NCBI GenBank assembly: GCA_944472135.2
Contig: OX235262.1
Coordinates: forward strand, 61,414,440-61,478,439
Length of the DNA: 64,000 bases
From: Trichobilharzia regenti
Taxonomy: Eukaryota; Platyhelminthes; Trematoda; Strigeidida; Schistosomatidae
Direction of reading: 5' to 3'
The translations under genes were made by a program, and so were the position numbers. This document shows, piece after piece, positions 24,001 through 34,298 of this stretch. A model generated the notes under the pieces. It saw only the letters and a list, made by a program, of their open reading frames with translations, did not search any database and was not told the origin of the DNA. Each line of letters starts with the position of its first letter. Positions within the stretch are counted from its first letter, which is position 1.

Positions 24001-24254
24001 TTCCCTACATCTATTGCAAACTTCAAGGACTGGGTGATCATATTATCAGCAAAAACGAGAAATACAGACTAGTGCTAATGGAAACTGAAACTACCTGTGA
24101 TGAGAATCTTGCCAATAAAGGAAGAAAAAAATTTAATTTTAAAAAATGGTCCAAATAAATGCTTTACCTCTCCAGTGTGAATTCGTAGATGTCCTTCCAA
24201 TCGAGATGGCTTTCCAAAGCTCATATCACAATATGTACAGTAGACTCGTGTCAT
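15243..24254 (-). CDS. TFIIIA-like C2H2 zinc-finger transcription factor, five exons, 331 aa
   Basis: Exons on the minus strand: 24254-24168 (ATG), 21463-21252, 19347-19130, 18071-17806 and 15455-15243 (TAA). All joins have GT/AG and agreeing phases (0, 2, 1, 0), giving 996 nt. Eight C2H2 fingers are seen. Finger 1 ends HTGE, joined by splicing to RPYTC, the usual linker. Fingers 4-5 read SKLERHSSKHHGYTC with a very short linker, as in TFIIIA fingers 5-6. The last finger is C-x4-C and forms only when exons 4 and 5 are joined (C-x4-C-x12-H-x3-H), which supports the model. The tail after it is short and polar (71-codon last exon). TFIIIA normally has nine fingers; it binds the 5S rRNA gene to recruit RNA polymerase III and binds 5S RNA. 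Odd points: finger 2 is C-x1-C and ends H-x3-C; fingers 5 and 7 have long insertions. Ortholog call rests on finger order from memory; another multi-finger protein is possible. Start codon chosen because no in-frame acceptor precedes it. Confidence 0.8.
15553..16146 (+). repeat. tRNA-derived SINE split by an RTE insertion
   Basis: SINE head at 15553-15627 (GTGCGTCGGCGGTTCAGTGG, GGGTTCGATCCTC) and SINE body/tail at 15981-16146. The interval is an RTE fragment. GCTGAT is present on both sides (15622-15627 and 15981-15986), consistent with a target-site duplication. Confidence 0.7.
15628..15980 (-). mobile_element. RTE (Perere-3/SR3-like) 3' fragment nested in a SINE
   Basis: The minus strand shows the RTE C-terminal region and 3' UTR (AACATAGGGCTTCAACTTCA on the plus strand) with a TTATTATTATT tail at the insertion point. 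5' truncated, frames broken. Confidence 0.7.
16380..16570 (-). repeat. Interspersed repeat of unknown class
   Basis: Minus-strand copy of the repeat also at 57790: GATCAGTTCGATCTGCCTAG and TACTCATATAAATCAATCAG on the plus strand. Confidence 0.4.
16870..17480 (+). mobile_element. RTE (Perere-3/SR3-like) decayed copy
   Basis: Contains the RTE block TCACCATCTGGGCAGCATTA and, further on, AGAAAATACGCAGAAGGAAA and the 3' end CTGAAGCCCTATGTGCCACC. A G-rich stretch (17305-17335) interrupts it. It sits in intron 4 of the zinc-finger gene, antisense to it. Confidence 0.6.
18470..18695 (+). mobile_element. SR2-type RTE 3' UTR fragment
   Basis: Ends GGCAACTTGAACAACTGTAC then AACTCTACGTCAAAACTC, the same 3' UTR block found in the SR2-type copies at 30577 and 41640. 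No coding part kept. Lies in intron 3 of the zinc-finger gene. Confidence 0.55.
18835..19010 (-). mobile_element. PLE reverse-transcriptase fragment
   Basis: Minus strand reads TTYYRRYIDDTLVVGNDMNH, the PLE RT active-site motif (Y-x-D-D), followed by a KFTTEYE stretch. Only this piece remains, inside intron 3 of the zinc-finger gene. Confidence 0.7.
19800..20100 (+). mobile_element. RTE (Perere-3/SR3-like) fragment
   Basis: Begins TCACTCACCTCCTGGGCAGC, matching RTE copies at 16880 and 39235. Decayed and without usable frames. Confidence 0.55.
20110..20555 (-). mobile_element. SR2-type RTE 3' fragment
   Basis: Matches the minus-oriented SR2-type copy at 31760-32170 through the 3' UTR and C-terminal codons (AACGATTTTGAGCCATATCA on the plus strand; TGGTTCTCACCATCGTGAGG). 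Heavily mutated. Confidence 0.65.
20556..20812 (+). mobile_element. RTE (Perere-3/SR3-like) 3' end
   Basis: AAATATGCAGAAAGAAATGA through TACTCGGAATAGAAGGGACG and an ATAATAATAAC tail, joined directly to the reverse SR2-type fragment on its left. Confidence 0.55.
20993..21037. repeat. (AT)n microsatellite
   Basis: About 45 bp of pure AT in intron 2 of the zinc-finger gene. Confidence 0.9.
21500..23190. other. Intron sequence, no gene seen
   Basis: Part of intron 1 of the zinc-finger gene. AT-rich. A short repeated block (TTAACTCTATTTCC, GGTAAGTTATTGG) has no recognisable class. Confidence 0.5.
23200..23510 (-). mobile_element. PLE endonuclease fragment
   Basis: Minus strand reads CIYQFSCSCGAEYIGRTMRQ followed by a Leu/Lys/His-rich helix (LKKHTREHYPNWL), the GIY-YIG endonuclease of Penelope-like elements. 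It lies in intron 1 of the zinc-finger gene. Confidence 0.7.
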
Positions 24255-24514
24255 TTTAGTTAATGGTGGCTATTTCTTTCAGAACATTCATTCCTGAAAG
24301 TTCTCGCAGACCTATAAGTTTGAAAGATAACAGTTTCAAGCTTTATGTGCATTAAGATTACAAATTTTTTCTTGAATATAAAAAATATCACAACTCAACA
24401 GTTTTTGAGCTTCAATAAGATAGTTATTTGGAGTACAATATTACACTCGAAAAAGGATAAGTCAGCTTTGTTTCAGGGAGATTTATCTCCGTTCATTGAC
24501 TTCCTTCTATTTAA

Positions 24515-25140
24515 CGTTTCTTTTCAGTAGTTGGCAAGGATGATAGGTCTCACAACCATAAACGAGGAGAGAGAACTGCTGAGCAGAGCCCACGGTCTTT
24601 AGTTGCCAGCTAGCCAGATATCACGTATACGCCAGAGATGGCATATCCATGCTTAGATTTCTTCAGCGGTCAACCCACTGGCACTGGTTTATGCAACTTC
24701 CCCAATAAGTGAAATGATCAAAATGCTCTACCACTTCACTCACTCCTTAGCTGAGTCAATGTAGTCCAGTTCTGCTGCAAGTATCATCTTACATTTGACG
24801 GAGGGAGCGAATCGCATACCAACAAATTCGAAGATTACTGCCTGTCATGGTGTTCGGAAGACTGCTCTATTTTGTCTTCGCCTAGAACGACTATATCATC
24901 TGCATATTCTAAGTCAGCGAGATTATATCCTAGTAACAAGTCAGTCCCTGAAGTCACTTAGGGTTAGGTCCATTGGTACATCTATGATGAAATTAAAGGA
25001 AAATGGGGACAGTGGGCATCCTTGACGGACACCACTGGTTACCACCACAGTTGTCAGATGACAACTTTCCGTAGGCTCTCACTGGGCTGATTGCATGACT
25101 TCAAGTAGAGTGCCTTGATCAGTGAGATATATTTTTTCGA
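24515..25140 (-). mobile_element. Old SR2-type RTE reverse-transcriptase fragment
   Basis: Minus-strand pieces align block by block with the SR2-type copies at 32 and 41 kb: the YADDIVVL-like active site (plus strand GACTATATCATCTGCATATT), TNKMILAAELDYI-like, and SANGL/TAEEI-like blocks. Many substitutions and stops show it is much older than the other copies. Confidence 0.7.
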
Positions 25141-25199
25141 CGTTTCCTCCTGATAGGTTTATCACAAGTTAATGCGCATAATATCCCACAATCTTGATG

Positions 25200-27600
25200 A
25201 CTAGAGACAAACAGATGGGATTGAAAAGTTTTTCAAGAATTGACATTTTATTCACACGTACTGATCAAATATGCATGGGCATACTTCTTTTATAATACCT
25301 ACATGTATCCCCGGTTCACATGTCGTTTAAGACGAAGTTAAAGCATCATAGCCAAAGTGGTCTTTCGAAAGTTTAACTTTAAAAGCCGATCAGACACAGA
25401 GAATGCTATGAAATGTCATTCGAAATCAAATCATGTCTGCCTTTTTGAACTTGGAGTGAATAGATACAGTATTCTACTTATTTACTACGTACTTTTTCTG
25501 CAAATCTATATTACTAGGTAGTGTTATGGAGTTTAAGAAGAGGTTTCGATCTAGGGTTGAGGTTAGGTTTAGGGTTAAAATTAAGGTTAAAATTATCGTT
25601 AGAGTTAGAAATAGATTCAATAGTGTCAGAAGTACCGATGGATTTCAAAGTACCATGACCTACAGTTATTCAGATGAATAAGTATATAGCGCATAGTACG
25701 ATTCCTCTATAGACCATCTGTGTACTGACTGAGAGATTCTTATAACACAAACTACAACTACGCAGTGTGATATCATGTTAGCAATATTTTTCGGTGTACT
25801 TTTCAGCGATTATGCGACTTTTTTGCATCCGAATTCTGATTGGCCCTTCTAGGTCACTGCAGTTTTGAATACGATAGTTCAACTTAGCCTCGTTTAATAC
25901 CACATGCTACTTAATATATCACGAAAGCATTTTGTAATAAAGTCTCCAGAAGCTGAACTATGAAACCTGATCCTAGTGAGTGAACCAATAATCTTGAAAC
26001 AACTGTAGTAAAAATATAAACTCATGTTGGAATAAAAGACTCAAGTAGTACTTATTACTATTGTCCTGGATTCATCAAAATTCGCCAACCAGTTGGTGCT
26101 TATCATAAGCATAAGTAAATAGTTTCCAACCTTAGTGTTAATCTATATCAGTTTGATCTGATATATATACAGCATAAATACATAAATGAACTGTGCAGAA
26201 CGATGGTTCCCAGTGCGGAGATCTCTGATTATAAAGCTTTTTTGTGAAAAATTTGAAATATATGGGAACACAGTTGTCATTTTGAGATTATAAATCCAAC
26301 TCTGACTACAAATACATTGTAAATAAATCATATAATTAAGAGGCCCCAAGCTTACAATAATTCTAAACTAATTATAACCTGAGTCAGCAGTACCTTTTTA
26401 TAGTAAATGAATACTTCGTCTGCCTAAAATGAAACCACGTGCTGATATAACGTTCTTTAAAAAACAATGGACATTTAATTAATGCGACGAGACCTTGAAG
26501 TTAGGATTTGCAGCTGAAATAAGTCTTTTAGTGCTGAAGTAATGCCAGTCAGTAGTGAATTTGGGCTGGGAGAGGCGCAACAATTCTGATAGGCAAACCC
26601 AATTGCAATAAGTTACAAGCTACTTCTGAAAATGCCTAGAAAAAGTACAAAGTACCGAATGAGTGCCAGTCATGATGCAAACCAGAAATGAGTTCTAGCC
26701 TGTGAGCCTAATCAAACCATTTCAAGGCTATAGCCTATATAACCTCTTCAATGCCATAACGTTTTGGCATTGACTTTGAAATTGAGTTAATAATGGAAGT
26801 CATTAATGGAATCCCAAAATTAAGTCATTATTAAGCTACACTTAAATTCAACTACCTTCAAGTTGCGGACTAACCTTCAGGTTAGAAACATGCCGAAAAC
26901 TCTCCACGTGCGCGGGTGTACCGCGCATTCTTCAATAGACCTCCGAAATACAATTGTTCACCTGTGAATCTAATCGAATCTAACTTCAAATAAACCAAAT
27001 TTTGTATGAATGACGCTTTCGTTTATCATACTAAAATTTCGCATATTTCTCGAATTTTTCAGAAACATCTAAAAATGAGTGTAAGTGGTAGTGAAACATA
27101 TGTTATGATCTTGACTGCAAGCTGATAAGTAAAGTCTTGACGTATTTACGTCACACAGCATATGATTTCTCGTGCATTTATGTAGTGATCATGATATTTG
27201 TGGCAAACCTAAATATAATTTTGTATAGCTTTTGAAAAAGTTGAAAATGGCACTCTTCCATCAGAACACTTCATCTCATCCCCTCTCGAAAAATAAGATA
27301 TTTGACTCATCAAGGCCATCTTTCTGACCTCCTAATGACTTTTTGTAAATTTAGAAGAGATATCCGTCTTTTTTCACTATGTTTCGGTAGGAGATCTAGG
27401 GACCAGTGAAAAACCATCAACAACTTGCATCCCAATTTGTTTTTCGGACTATATTACTGAAGTTTATTATAGTCTGAATAAATCTTACCTTCGAATAGAA
27501 GGAAATTCTGATAAGTTTTGATGACTGGTGATTGCAGTATGTTGTTTGGCAATTTTGTTTACTAAATGTAAGCTCTCAGCATTCAGCAAATACTGCAGTT
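25200..27600. other. No gene recognised; short telomere-like tract
   Basis: AT-rich with only short open frames. A run of degenerate TTAGGG-like units lies at 25549-25600. Confidence 0.45.
25549..25600. repeat. Degenerate TTAGGG-like interstitial repeat
   Basis: Reads CTAGGGTTGAGGTTAGGTTT then AGGGTTAAAATTAAGGTTA, a decayed series close to the schistosome telomere unit TTAGGG. Confidence 0.45.
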
Positions 27601-27745
27601 AGTTCAAGATTCTCTCACACAGACTCTGTTTTCATTGAAACCAATCACTTTGCTGATTCCGGTTGGGAGGACGATGTGGGGCATAAGATCTCATGAAAGT
27701 AATGACTCATAATATTCCACATTTCTTTATAATCTCTAACTCTAG

Positions 27746-27879
27746 AGGTCAAAGGTGGTTGCCTCATGGTGTCTGGATTATTCTGAGGCAGCAGATTCAT
27801 GTAAACAAGTCCTAAATCAGATGCGTGAAACTTTTCCTTGCGGTGCTATGGCAGTGTTAGAGGCATTTCGGCCTCTATG
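27746..27879 (+). CDS. Putative exon, unrecognised
   Basis: Acceptor ATCTCTAACTCTAG and donor ATG|GTAGGT flank 134 nt with one open frame (44 codons, exits phase 2). The peptide includes VVASWCLDYSEAADSCKQVL and ends AMAVLEAFRPL; it looks helical and globular. No family recognised. Phases do not allow direct joining to the next plus-strand candidate at 29901. Confidence 0.35.
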
Positions 27880-28061
27880 GTAGGTCATAGAGGTAAATTA
27901 TTTTCCGAAATTATTAAGCTCCAGCTTTCTTCAATTAAAGTCTGATTATAAGCTTAACTAATCAAGGCCGCCATATAAACCCAATATGTGGGGGCCAGAA
28001 ATCGTCATCGCATGCGTATATTGTCACGTTGCGCTCGATTATGCCCACGATATTTGTCTGT

Positions 28062-29127
28062 CTAAGCCAGCATATCTAACATTCGGTTTGCATGCACAAA
28101 CACATTTCGCATTTTGTTAGGTCCATCTGTTTCGACTCGGCTCACTGATTGTTCACCATTGTACGTCAAATAAGTACACAGGACCGACGGCTTTAGAATG
28201 CGTAATGTGGAATTGTCTTGTTCCCATTTCTTCTTAAATCCTTTGTCTACTAATGGATGGTCCTGCCAAAACCCAATCAGTTTCATGTCTAAGGAACTAG
28301 TCTAACAAAGTGGATGGCCACATAGCAATCCTGCGCCTACCTCTAGGGAAACAAAGTTGAATTCCTTCAAGCAACACAAGTAAATAGCTTCCCGAAACTG
28401 ATTATATGCACTGAAGATCAGTTTGCCCACTCGTGTAAAAACGGAGTTCGATCATCTAACTGAACACTTTCAGGTACAAATATTTGTCTGGTATGAGAAA
28501 ATGTAGACTACAGAAAACTTATTTTAGGATGAATGATATCTGTAGTGGCCTGTAAAAGTCGCTTCAACTTAAGACGTTGAGACGACCGAAAGGAAACGTA
28601 TATAGCATAACTCATCGTTTAAACTAGATGCAGTTTCTGAAATACTTGCTCTGGAACTCATAAGTCAATAGACGAAGCATCCTGTACCTCACTGCAGTGC
28701 GTAAAATTCATATAGAGTATACGCTACTTACATGTACCATGCATCCAATCCTGGATTGATAAAACTCAGCTTTCGCCACCCTGGCAAAGGCGACACTTCA
28801 AATCTCTGACTTTTAGACCTCCCGATATCAACAACATGTGGGCAAGCTGTATCTACTTTGCTCCGTTTCTAACTGTTTCAGTCGTTTAATTTCGACTTTG
28901 GATGGCCTCACCTGCTTATTCGGGTGTCTGATTAGCTTTCCAGTTACTGGTATGCGGCCTTTCAGTGTATGACTACTGTAAAGTGATTTATGAACTGCGT
29001 TGGTACATTCACTGGTGAGGTATAAATTCGGACGCCAGATGTCATCACTCCAGGAAGTGAATGAAATAGATGGGGAAGAGTGCGTGCGACCGTCAAAAGT
29101 GCACCAATAATCCTTGCTCATAGCCAT
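28062..29127 (-). CDS. Putative compact five-exon gene, unrecognised product
   Basis: A phase-consistent chain can be drawn on the minus strand: 29127-28977 (ATG), 28846-28732, 28650-28587, 28397-28341 and 28301-28062 (TAG), 627 nt, 208 aa. Strongest parts: the second exon ends at a consensus donor AT|GTAAGT and encodes RFEVSPLPGWRKLSFINPGL; the last intron is only 39 nt (28302-28340, GTAGGC...TTAG), typical of schistosome micro-introns; the last exon is open for 79 codons and contains YLTYNGEQSVSRVETDGPNK. Weak parts: donors GTAGTC (exon 1) and GTCGTC (exon 3). Exon 1 could also run further, to a better donor at 28911 in another phase. No signal peptide, membrane segment or known domain seen. 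Function unknown. Confidence 0.4.
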
Positions 29128-29900
29128 CAGTATCCTGCGTAACCTGGTCCTTTTGTGAAACTCAGGGTAGAAAAAGAGAAACAATGAAGAAGAATGCATC
29201 AATTAATGTATTACACGATGGGAGGTTTTGTCAGATCTCAATATTTACATCTCGATGAAATCAAAACAAAATGCAGGAACGTCAGCGCATCTGGAGAATA
29301 ATGATAGTGCTGCCTGTCCATCACATTGACACAAGATCCGCCGGTGCGAAGTAAGACACTACGCAGTGAAAGGTAATTACCTAGTCACCGTTGTTTAGTG
29401 CTTTGAAATCACGATGGAGGCACATTTTTGTTAACAAAAATCAAGCCATGAAACAGATAATACTGACAGATGGTGCCTCTGGACTTAATTTCAGAACTAC
29501 ACTCAGAATTTTCTTCATTCTGTATAGTGGAAACACTGACTGAAGTAATTGATGGGCAAATTTAATATATAGTGATCCATAGAATGAAGACTCATGATTA
29601 AATTCCAAGCTACCAGTAACGAAATCCAGTGGTTTTCACTTAAAAATAGCTTTATTTACAAGCGCTATAACTACGTTATGTCCCGTGGGGCCAACGCGTT
29701 ACCCAACTGGTGAGATACGTTTAAGATCATTATTGCGTTTGCACTCCTGACTAGCTATACTAAAACTTGACCTGAAATGGATAGAGATATATCTCTTTAC
29801 TTTTTTACCGAACTTAGGAGAAATCCATCAGGCCTTGAGTTATAATGAGTTACAGTAAATAACTGTTTCGGTTGTTTGAAGCGGGAGTTTGGAATTGTAG

Positions 29901-30075
29901 GTCACGACCACAACATGATTCGTAGTGTCATTCGTGGTCGTGCAAGTTCACGATTATTCAGTGTAAGTGAACCTATACTGACTCTTTTCTAAGTATCAGC
30001 TTGGGTGATCTTTTTGACATTTGACTCAGGGCGTCATTATCACCTGTCAAGCGTCATATCTTGATGCGTATCGTC
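29901..30075 (+). CDS. Two putative small exons, unrecognised
   Basis: Exon 29901-29962 (acceptor GGAATTGTAG, consensus donor AGT|GTAAGT) reads HDHNMIRSVIRGRASSRLFS. It joins in phase 0 to exon 30030-30075 (acceptor TTTTTGACATTTGACTCAG, donor C|GTAAGT), which reads GVIITCQASYLDAYR. Together they look like one protein segment. Upstream and downstream exons are not identified. If linked to the exon at 27746, the gene would contain the minus-strand gene at 28.1-29.1 kb within an intron. Confidence 0.3.
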
Positions 30076-30576
30076 GTAAGTATTGCACCTATCTCACAGA
30101 TTCTGTAGAACAGTAGTAGCTTGGGGTGTTTTCCAATTTACAATCCTGTAGACGATTCGAAATTTTTTTGGTGGATGTGTTCATAGGGTTGGCTATGCCA
30201 ACAGATGATTGTATTTGACAAAATTAATGGCAACGGTAAAGAACACTTGCCACAACCAAATAAACTTGAACTAATCAGTCATATTCTTCTAGGTGGAATG
30301 TAAAATTTTTGGTATGAAAGGTATATATACATAATAGAAACGAATCACGTAGCATATATGTGCCCAATATCCAGAAACGCGTCCCAATTTTTATACGATT
30401 AGTAAACGGTCATTTTCTTTATTTACCAGTGGGATTTGTATGAGTACCAGTTTTAGGACCCACAAATTGTCATGAATGATTGAGTTTATAATGAATATGC
30501 TTTGATGATGATAGTCAATGCTTAACATTTTAAATGGATGCCGTCCATAGCCGTCACTTTTTGATGTAGTTGTGAC

Positions 30577-30800
30577 ATGGCTCAAAATCGTTGTCAGTGG
30601 CGCAGATGTCTCTGTAATCTTTCATATTCCTTTCTACCATTACCCATTCTGTTTCACTCTTATACTTGTCAGACTGTATTGATTCTCTTCACTCATCTTC
30701 TTGTCTACCTCTGTGTGCTATTTGGAAGGTGGCAACTCGAACTGCTGCACTTCGGTGCCAAGTTCTATGTTGAATCCAGACAGACAGACAGTAGTTGTGT
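30577..30800 (+). mobile_element. SR2-type RTE 3' UTR fragment
   Basis: Contains GACATGGCTCAAAATCGTTG (end of the RTE ORF), then the UTR, and ends GGCAACTCGAACTGCTGCAC and a CAGACAGACAGACAG tail. Confidence 0.65.
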
Positions 30801-30926
30801 TCTCTGAGCGGGATAGTTAATTTGCGAGGCTTTCATTGAAGTCTTTGAAGTGAAGTATGCACTAAAAATGTTGCCTAGTAGGCAATGAAAGCTTCGCAAA
30901 TTAACTATCCAACTCAGGGAACACAA
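30797..30926. repeat. Imperfect palindrome, about 43-bp arms
   Basis: TCTGAGCGGGATAGTTAATT on the left reappears in reverse complement as AATTAACTATCCAACTCAGG on the right, with about 45 bp between arms. A related half-site is at 23240-23290. Confidence 0.6.
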
Positions 30927-30999
30927 CCACATCAAAACCATCCATCTGAGCTACAAATCTGCATTATAAAACCGTCAGTTTAACCCGAGTTAAAGGTAG

Positions 31000-31740
31000 G
31001 CTTAGGCCCTAACCCTAAATCAGAGTGAAGTTTGCGACGAAGGGTATGAAAAGCATCCTTTTGCAATGTTAAGCGATCTTAATGGCTGCTCTAGAGTCAT
31101 ATGGCTGTGGTATCTATTCTTTACTCGCGCCAGTTTAAGTTAATCCTAGGTGAATTTCTTAGAGGGTACATCTGTATGAGTTGTAAATCATTAAATCCAT
31201 ATGAAATTTAAATTTAATGAATTCTCATTTGTATTACTTCGTATTGAAACATGTATCAACGGTGCGTATAGCTAATTAGATAATTTTATATTGCATGAAA
31301 AAGACTACTATGTACGTCGTTACGGATTTTAACACCATACAAACACTACAGTAGTACTTTTACGAGCAGGCTTGGGTGCATCTGTAAAGATGCTAGTGCA
31401 ACTTTTGTACTGTACCTGTTAATATACAAGTTGCACGAAAGTCAGTGACCGTAAAAGTATTCGTATGAATCATAGATCTAATTAGTTAGTCCTCTTGGAA
31501 ACACGAACATGCTTCACAATTTTTAATTTGTTTACAACATTTAACAGCAGAGTAATGTTGGAAGGTGCATGCGGGAATATTGCTAGTTTTTCATTACTGA
31601 TAATTAATAAGATAGCATATTGATTATTCTTATTTCAGCGCATATAATAAATACTAACATCCTTCATCAGCGTGGATAAGATTAGCAAGGAGCCACAAAC
31701 GCTGGTGATCACATGTGAACTCTCATATAACTACTTCCAG
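31000..31740. other. No gene seen
   Basis: AT-rich sequence without a splice-bounded open frame or recognisable repeat. Confidence 0.45.
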
Positions 31741-31744
31741 ACTA

Positions 31745-32960
31745 CACTGTCTGTCTGTCTGTCTGTTTTCGACATAGAACTTTGCACAAATGTGCGGAAG
31801 TTCAAGTCGCCACACTCCGTGGAGCACGCGAAGCAAGAGAAGAAAGTACAAGAAAAGCATAATAGAAACAGTGAGCAGAGGTGTGAGACAAAGGAGTAAT
31901 AAAGAAAAACAAAACAGTTTCATTGGAGATCATAAGTCACAAGGAGTGGATGCATCTTCGCTATGCACTGAGAACGATTTTGAGCCATGTCACCAATTGT
32001 TTCCAACCATAGATTTTTACCGTCCCGAGGACCCCAGCCTGGAAGTCTAGACCTTCCTACATGGCTTAGACCAACTGTTGTGGATTTCATTGACTGGTTA
32101 AGCCAAGTTTTTGTTTGACCGCCGCTGGCTTTTTTCCAGCCTGACCCTATATCCGCTAACATTGCTCGTCGAGGGAGGCGATGGCTTGGCATACGTAACA
32201 CATGTCCTAACCATTTCAGTCCTTGTAACTTCACGACTTCATCGATTGATTTCCCCAGTTTACCTAGAACTCTACGCCTAACTTCAATGTTGCTCACCTT
32301 ATTATGCCACTTTACACAGGAAATAGAGCGCAGGCGCCTATGACCAAAGACAGCTAGTCTTTTCATGTCTTCCACTCTCAGTGGCCAGGTCTCACAACCA
32401 TAAAGGAGGACGGAGCGGACTGATGAGCAGTACACCCGCCCTTTGTTCGATAGTCGAACATCTCGTCTGCGCCAGAGTCGGCGTAAACTGGCAAATGCGA
32501 AACGAGCCCCCTGTATTCGTGCTGAGATTTCGTCAGAGATCAACCCGTTGGCACTGGCTGATGGTACTTCCCAAATAGGTGAAGCGGTCAACGTGCTCTA
32601 CCACTTCACTTCTTACTTTTAAACTAGGCGTCGATGTAGTCCAATCCTGTAACATCATCTTGCATTTGGTGGGAGCGAATCGCATGCCAAACATTCGTAG
32701 ATTGCAGCTCAAGGTGTTCAGAAGACTCTGCATTTCGTCAGCGTCTTCGCCTAGAAGGACTATATCGTCTGCATATTCCAAGTCGACGAGATTATTCCCT
32801 GGAAGCAAGTCAATCCCTGAGTCGCTGAAGTCACTGTGAAGGAACTTGGCAGGATTTGTACTTTGATATATGTTTCTGTAGGAAATAATTCGTCGTATTG
32901 ACTCGCGGTTATTTACTTTTGGGTGTGAGTTAAGAGGCAAACTGGCTCGCTTAAACTGTT
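31745..32960 (-). mobile_element. SR2-type RTE, 5'-truncated copy
   Basis: Two minus-strand frames cover the RTE reverse transcriptase. The first holds LEYADDIVLLGEDADEMQSL (active-site YADD) to YLGSTISQCQRVDL. The second starts at SANGLISDEISARIQ and runs through LLYGCETWPLRVEDMKRLAV and LGHVLRMP to the 3' UTR, with a CTGTCTGTCTGTCTG tail (plus strand 31749). A 4-nt step separates the two frames. It is nearly identical to the copy at 40620-41705 but inverted. Confidence 0.85.
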
Positions 32961-32999
32961 GAACTTGATATTTCCGACTTGAGCCCCCGCATATTGTCA

Positions 33000-33670
33000 G
33001 GAAGGAGATTGATAAATTTTAAGAATCTATGTATTTGATTTAATTTTCTTGTACAATGAGGCATATTATGATTCTAGCCTTTTTCAATCATATTGGTAAA
33101 ATAGAGTAAAGAAAATCACTCATAATTTCTGTCTGTCGCTTCAGAACTTATATAACACTGTACGTTGTGGTGATATGCTTCATGTGCGATGAAAAATTAA
33201 CAACAAAAAATAGTTATCACACCAACTTATTTACGATATGCAGATGTATTTTCTTTTCTTTTAAATACTTTATTTTTGCACACTCATGTGTTGTCTTCTT
33301 CCTGATTCTGTCCTCATTCTTTACAACATTTGGCAGTTGTACTACAATTCATTATTGTTTCCTCCCATATAAGACTATTGCAAATTAATACACTCGTAAT
33401 TGGTCTTATAATGTGTCTATTTATTGTTATTTTCATCGTATTAACGGATTATAGTAATACAATTTTTATATAAGTGCAATAACTATGTGACACGGTATAG
33501 GCTGGAGCTTGTATTCGAATGTTATTGTTTCATGGATATTTATGTAGCTGGAAGGGCTAGTTGTCGTAACCTTTATTGTCGTCTTTAAATTACCTTATGA
33601 TTCATACTACGAATATCACCTATATGTGTGAAGAACATTTAATTTTGAAGAGTTGGTTTATAAGGAATAG
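33000..33670. other. No gene seen
   Basis: AT-rich interval upstream of the STOML2 exons. A first STOML2 exon could lie here or further upstream, but I found no ATG exon with a donor in the required phase. Confidence 0.4.
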
Positions 33671-33674
33671 TTTT

Positions 33675-33988
33675 TGTTTTTTACGAGTTGATCACGGATT
33701 GATATCAACTAGAGAACCATTGAAAACCAGGGAGTCCTGGACAGCTGTTTCATCCTAGTTTGGGAATCATCGGGTAGAAGTTAGAATACATGGGTCATTG
33801 AATCGAGTCCCAGTGCCTGAATGGTGTGCGAGCCTGCCTTGTAACCGGAAGGTCGTGGGTTCGAACATCAATGGGTGCGTACTGCTGATGATTCCCAAAC
33901 TAGGATGAAAAACTGTCCAGTACTATCTGGTTTTCAACGGTTCTCTAACTGATATCAATCCGTGGTCAAACTCGTAAAAACGCTTAAC
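33675..33988. mobile_element. Foldback hammerhead SINE, family B
   Basis: Inverted arms start TTTTACGAGTTGATCACGGA and end TCCGTGGTCAAACTCGTAAA. The left arm carries a reverse ribozyme (33720-33775), the centre a tRNA-like segment (TTGTAACCGGAAGG, GGGTTCGAAC), and the right arm a forward ribozyme (33881-33922). Same plan as the elements at 54126 and 57217. Confidence 0.7.
33881..33922 (+). ncRNA. Hammerhead ribozyme, core kept, stems weakened
   Basis: Helix I ACTG/CAGT, core CTGATGA at 33885-33891 and GAAA at 33907-33910 are intact, cleavage triplet GTC follows. The closing pair of helix II is T-T (33892/33906) and helix III has an A-G mismatch. Activity is doubtful. Confidence 0.6.
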
Positions 33989-34298
33989 ACTACTGATGTT
34001 ATACTTTATCGTGCAGAAAGATACAGTGGACTCATCTGCCTATATATGAGTTTACTACCAGTAGCTACCGTTAGCATACGCCTCGTTTGTGTTAATTAAG
34101 TTATGTGTAACATTTAAAATTAGTTATTTAGGCCTTACTTTTGCTTTTACCGATATTTCGCTTCATGAAGTCTCAGTTAATAGAGGTATTACAATAGTAC
34201 TTTTTCTCCTTAATGTTGACTAATTTGAAAAATGTGATTTGTCAAAAAACTGTATTTATGATTGTTTCTTTCATTGTTTTATGTTTTCATTCTATCAG

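Noticed and set aside
28881..28990. Plus-strand frame reading SFNFDFGWPHLLIRVSD after a good acceptor
   Set aside because: It lies antisense to the longer minus-strand frame and the next usable intron would be about 20 nt, too short.
32381..32839. Plus-strand ORFs of 65 and 86 codons (and minus counterparts at 40623-41075)
   Set aside because: They are antisense shadows of the SR2-type reverse-transcriptase frames.
34239..34298. In-frame ATG upstream of the first visible STOML2 exon
   Set aside because: The stretch ends in a textbook pyrimidine tract and CAG acceptor, and the encoded peptide does not look like a mitochondrial presequence, so I treat it as intron.
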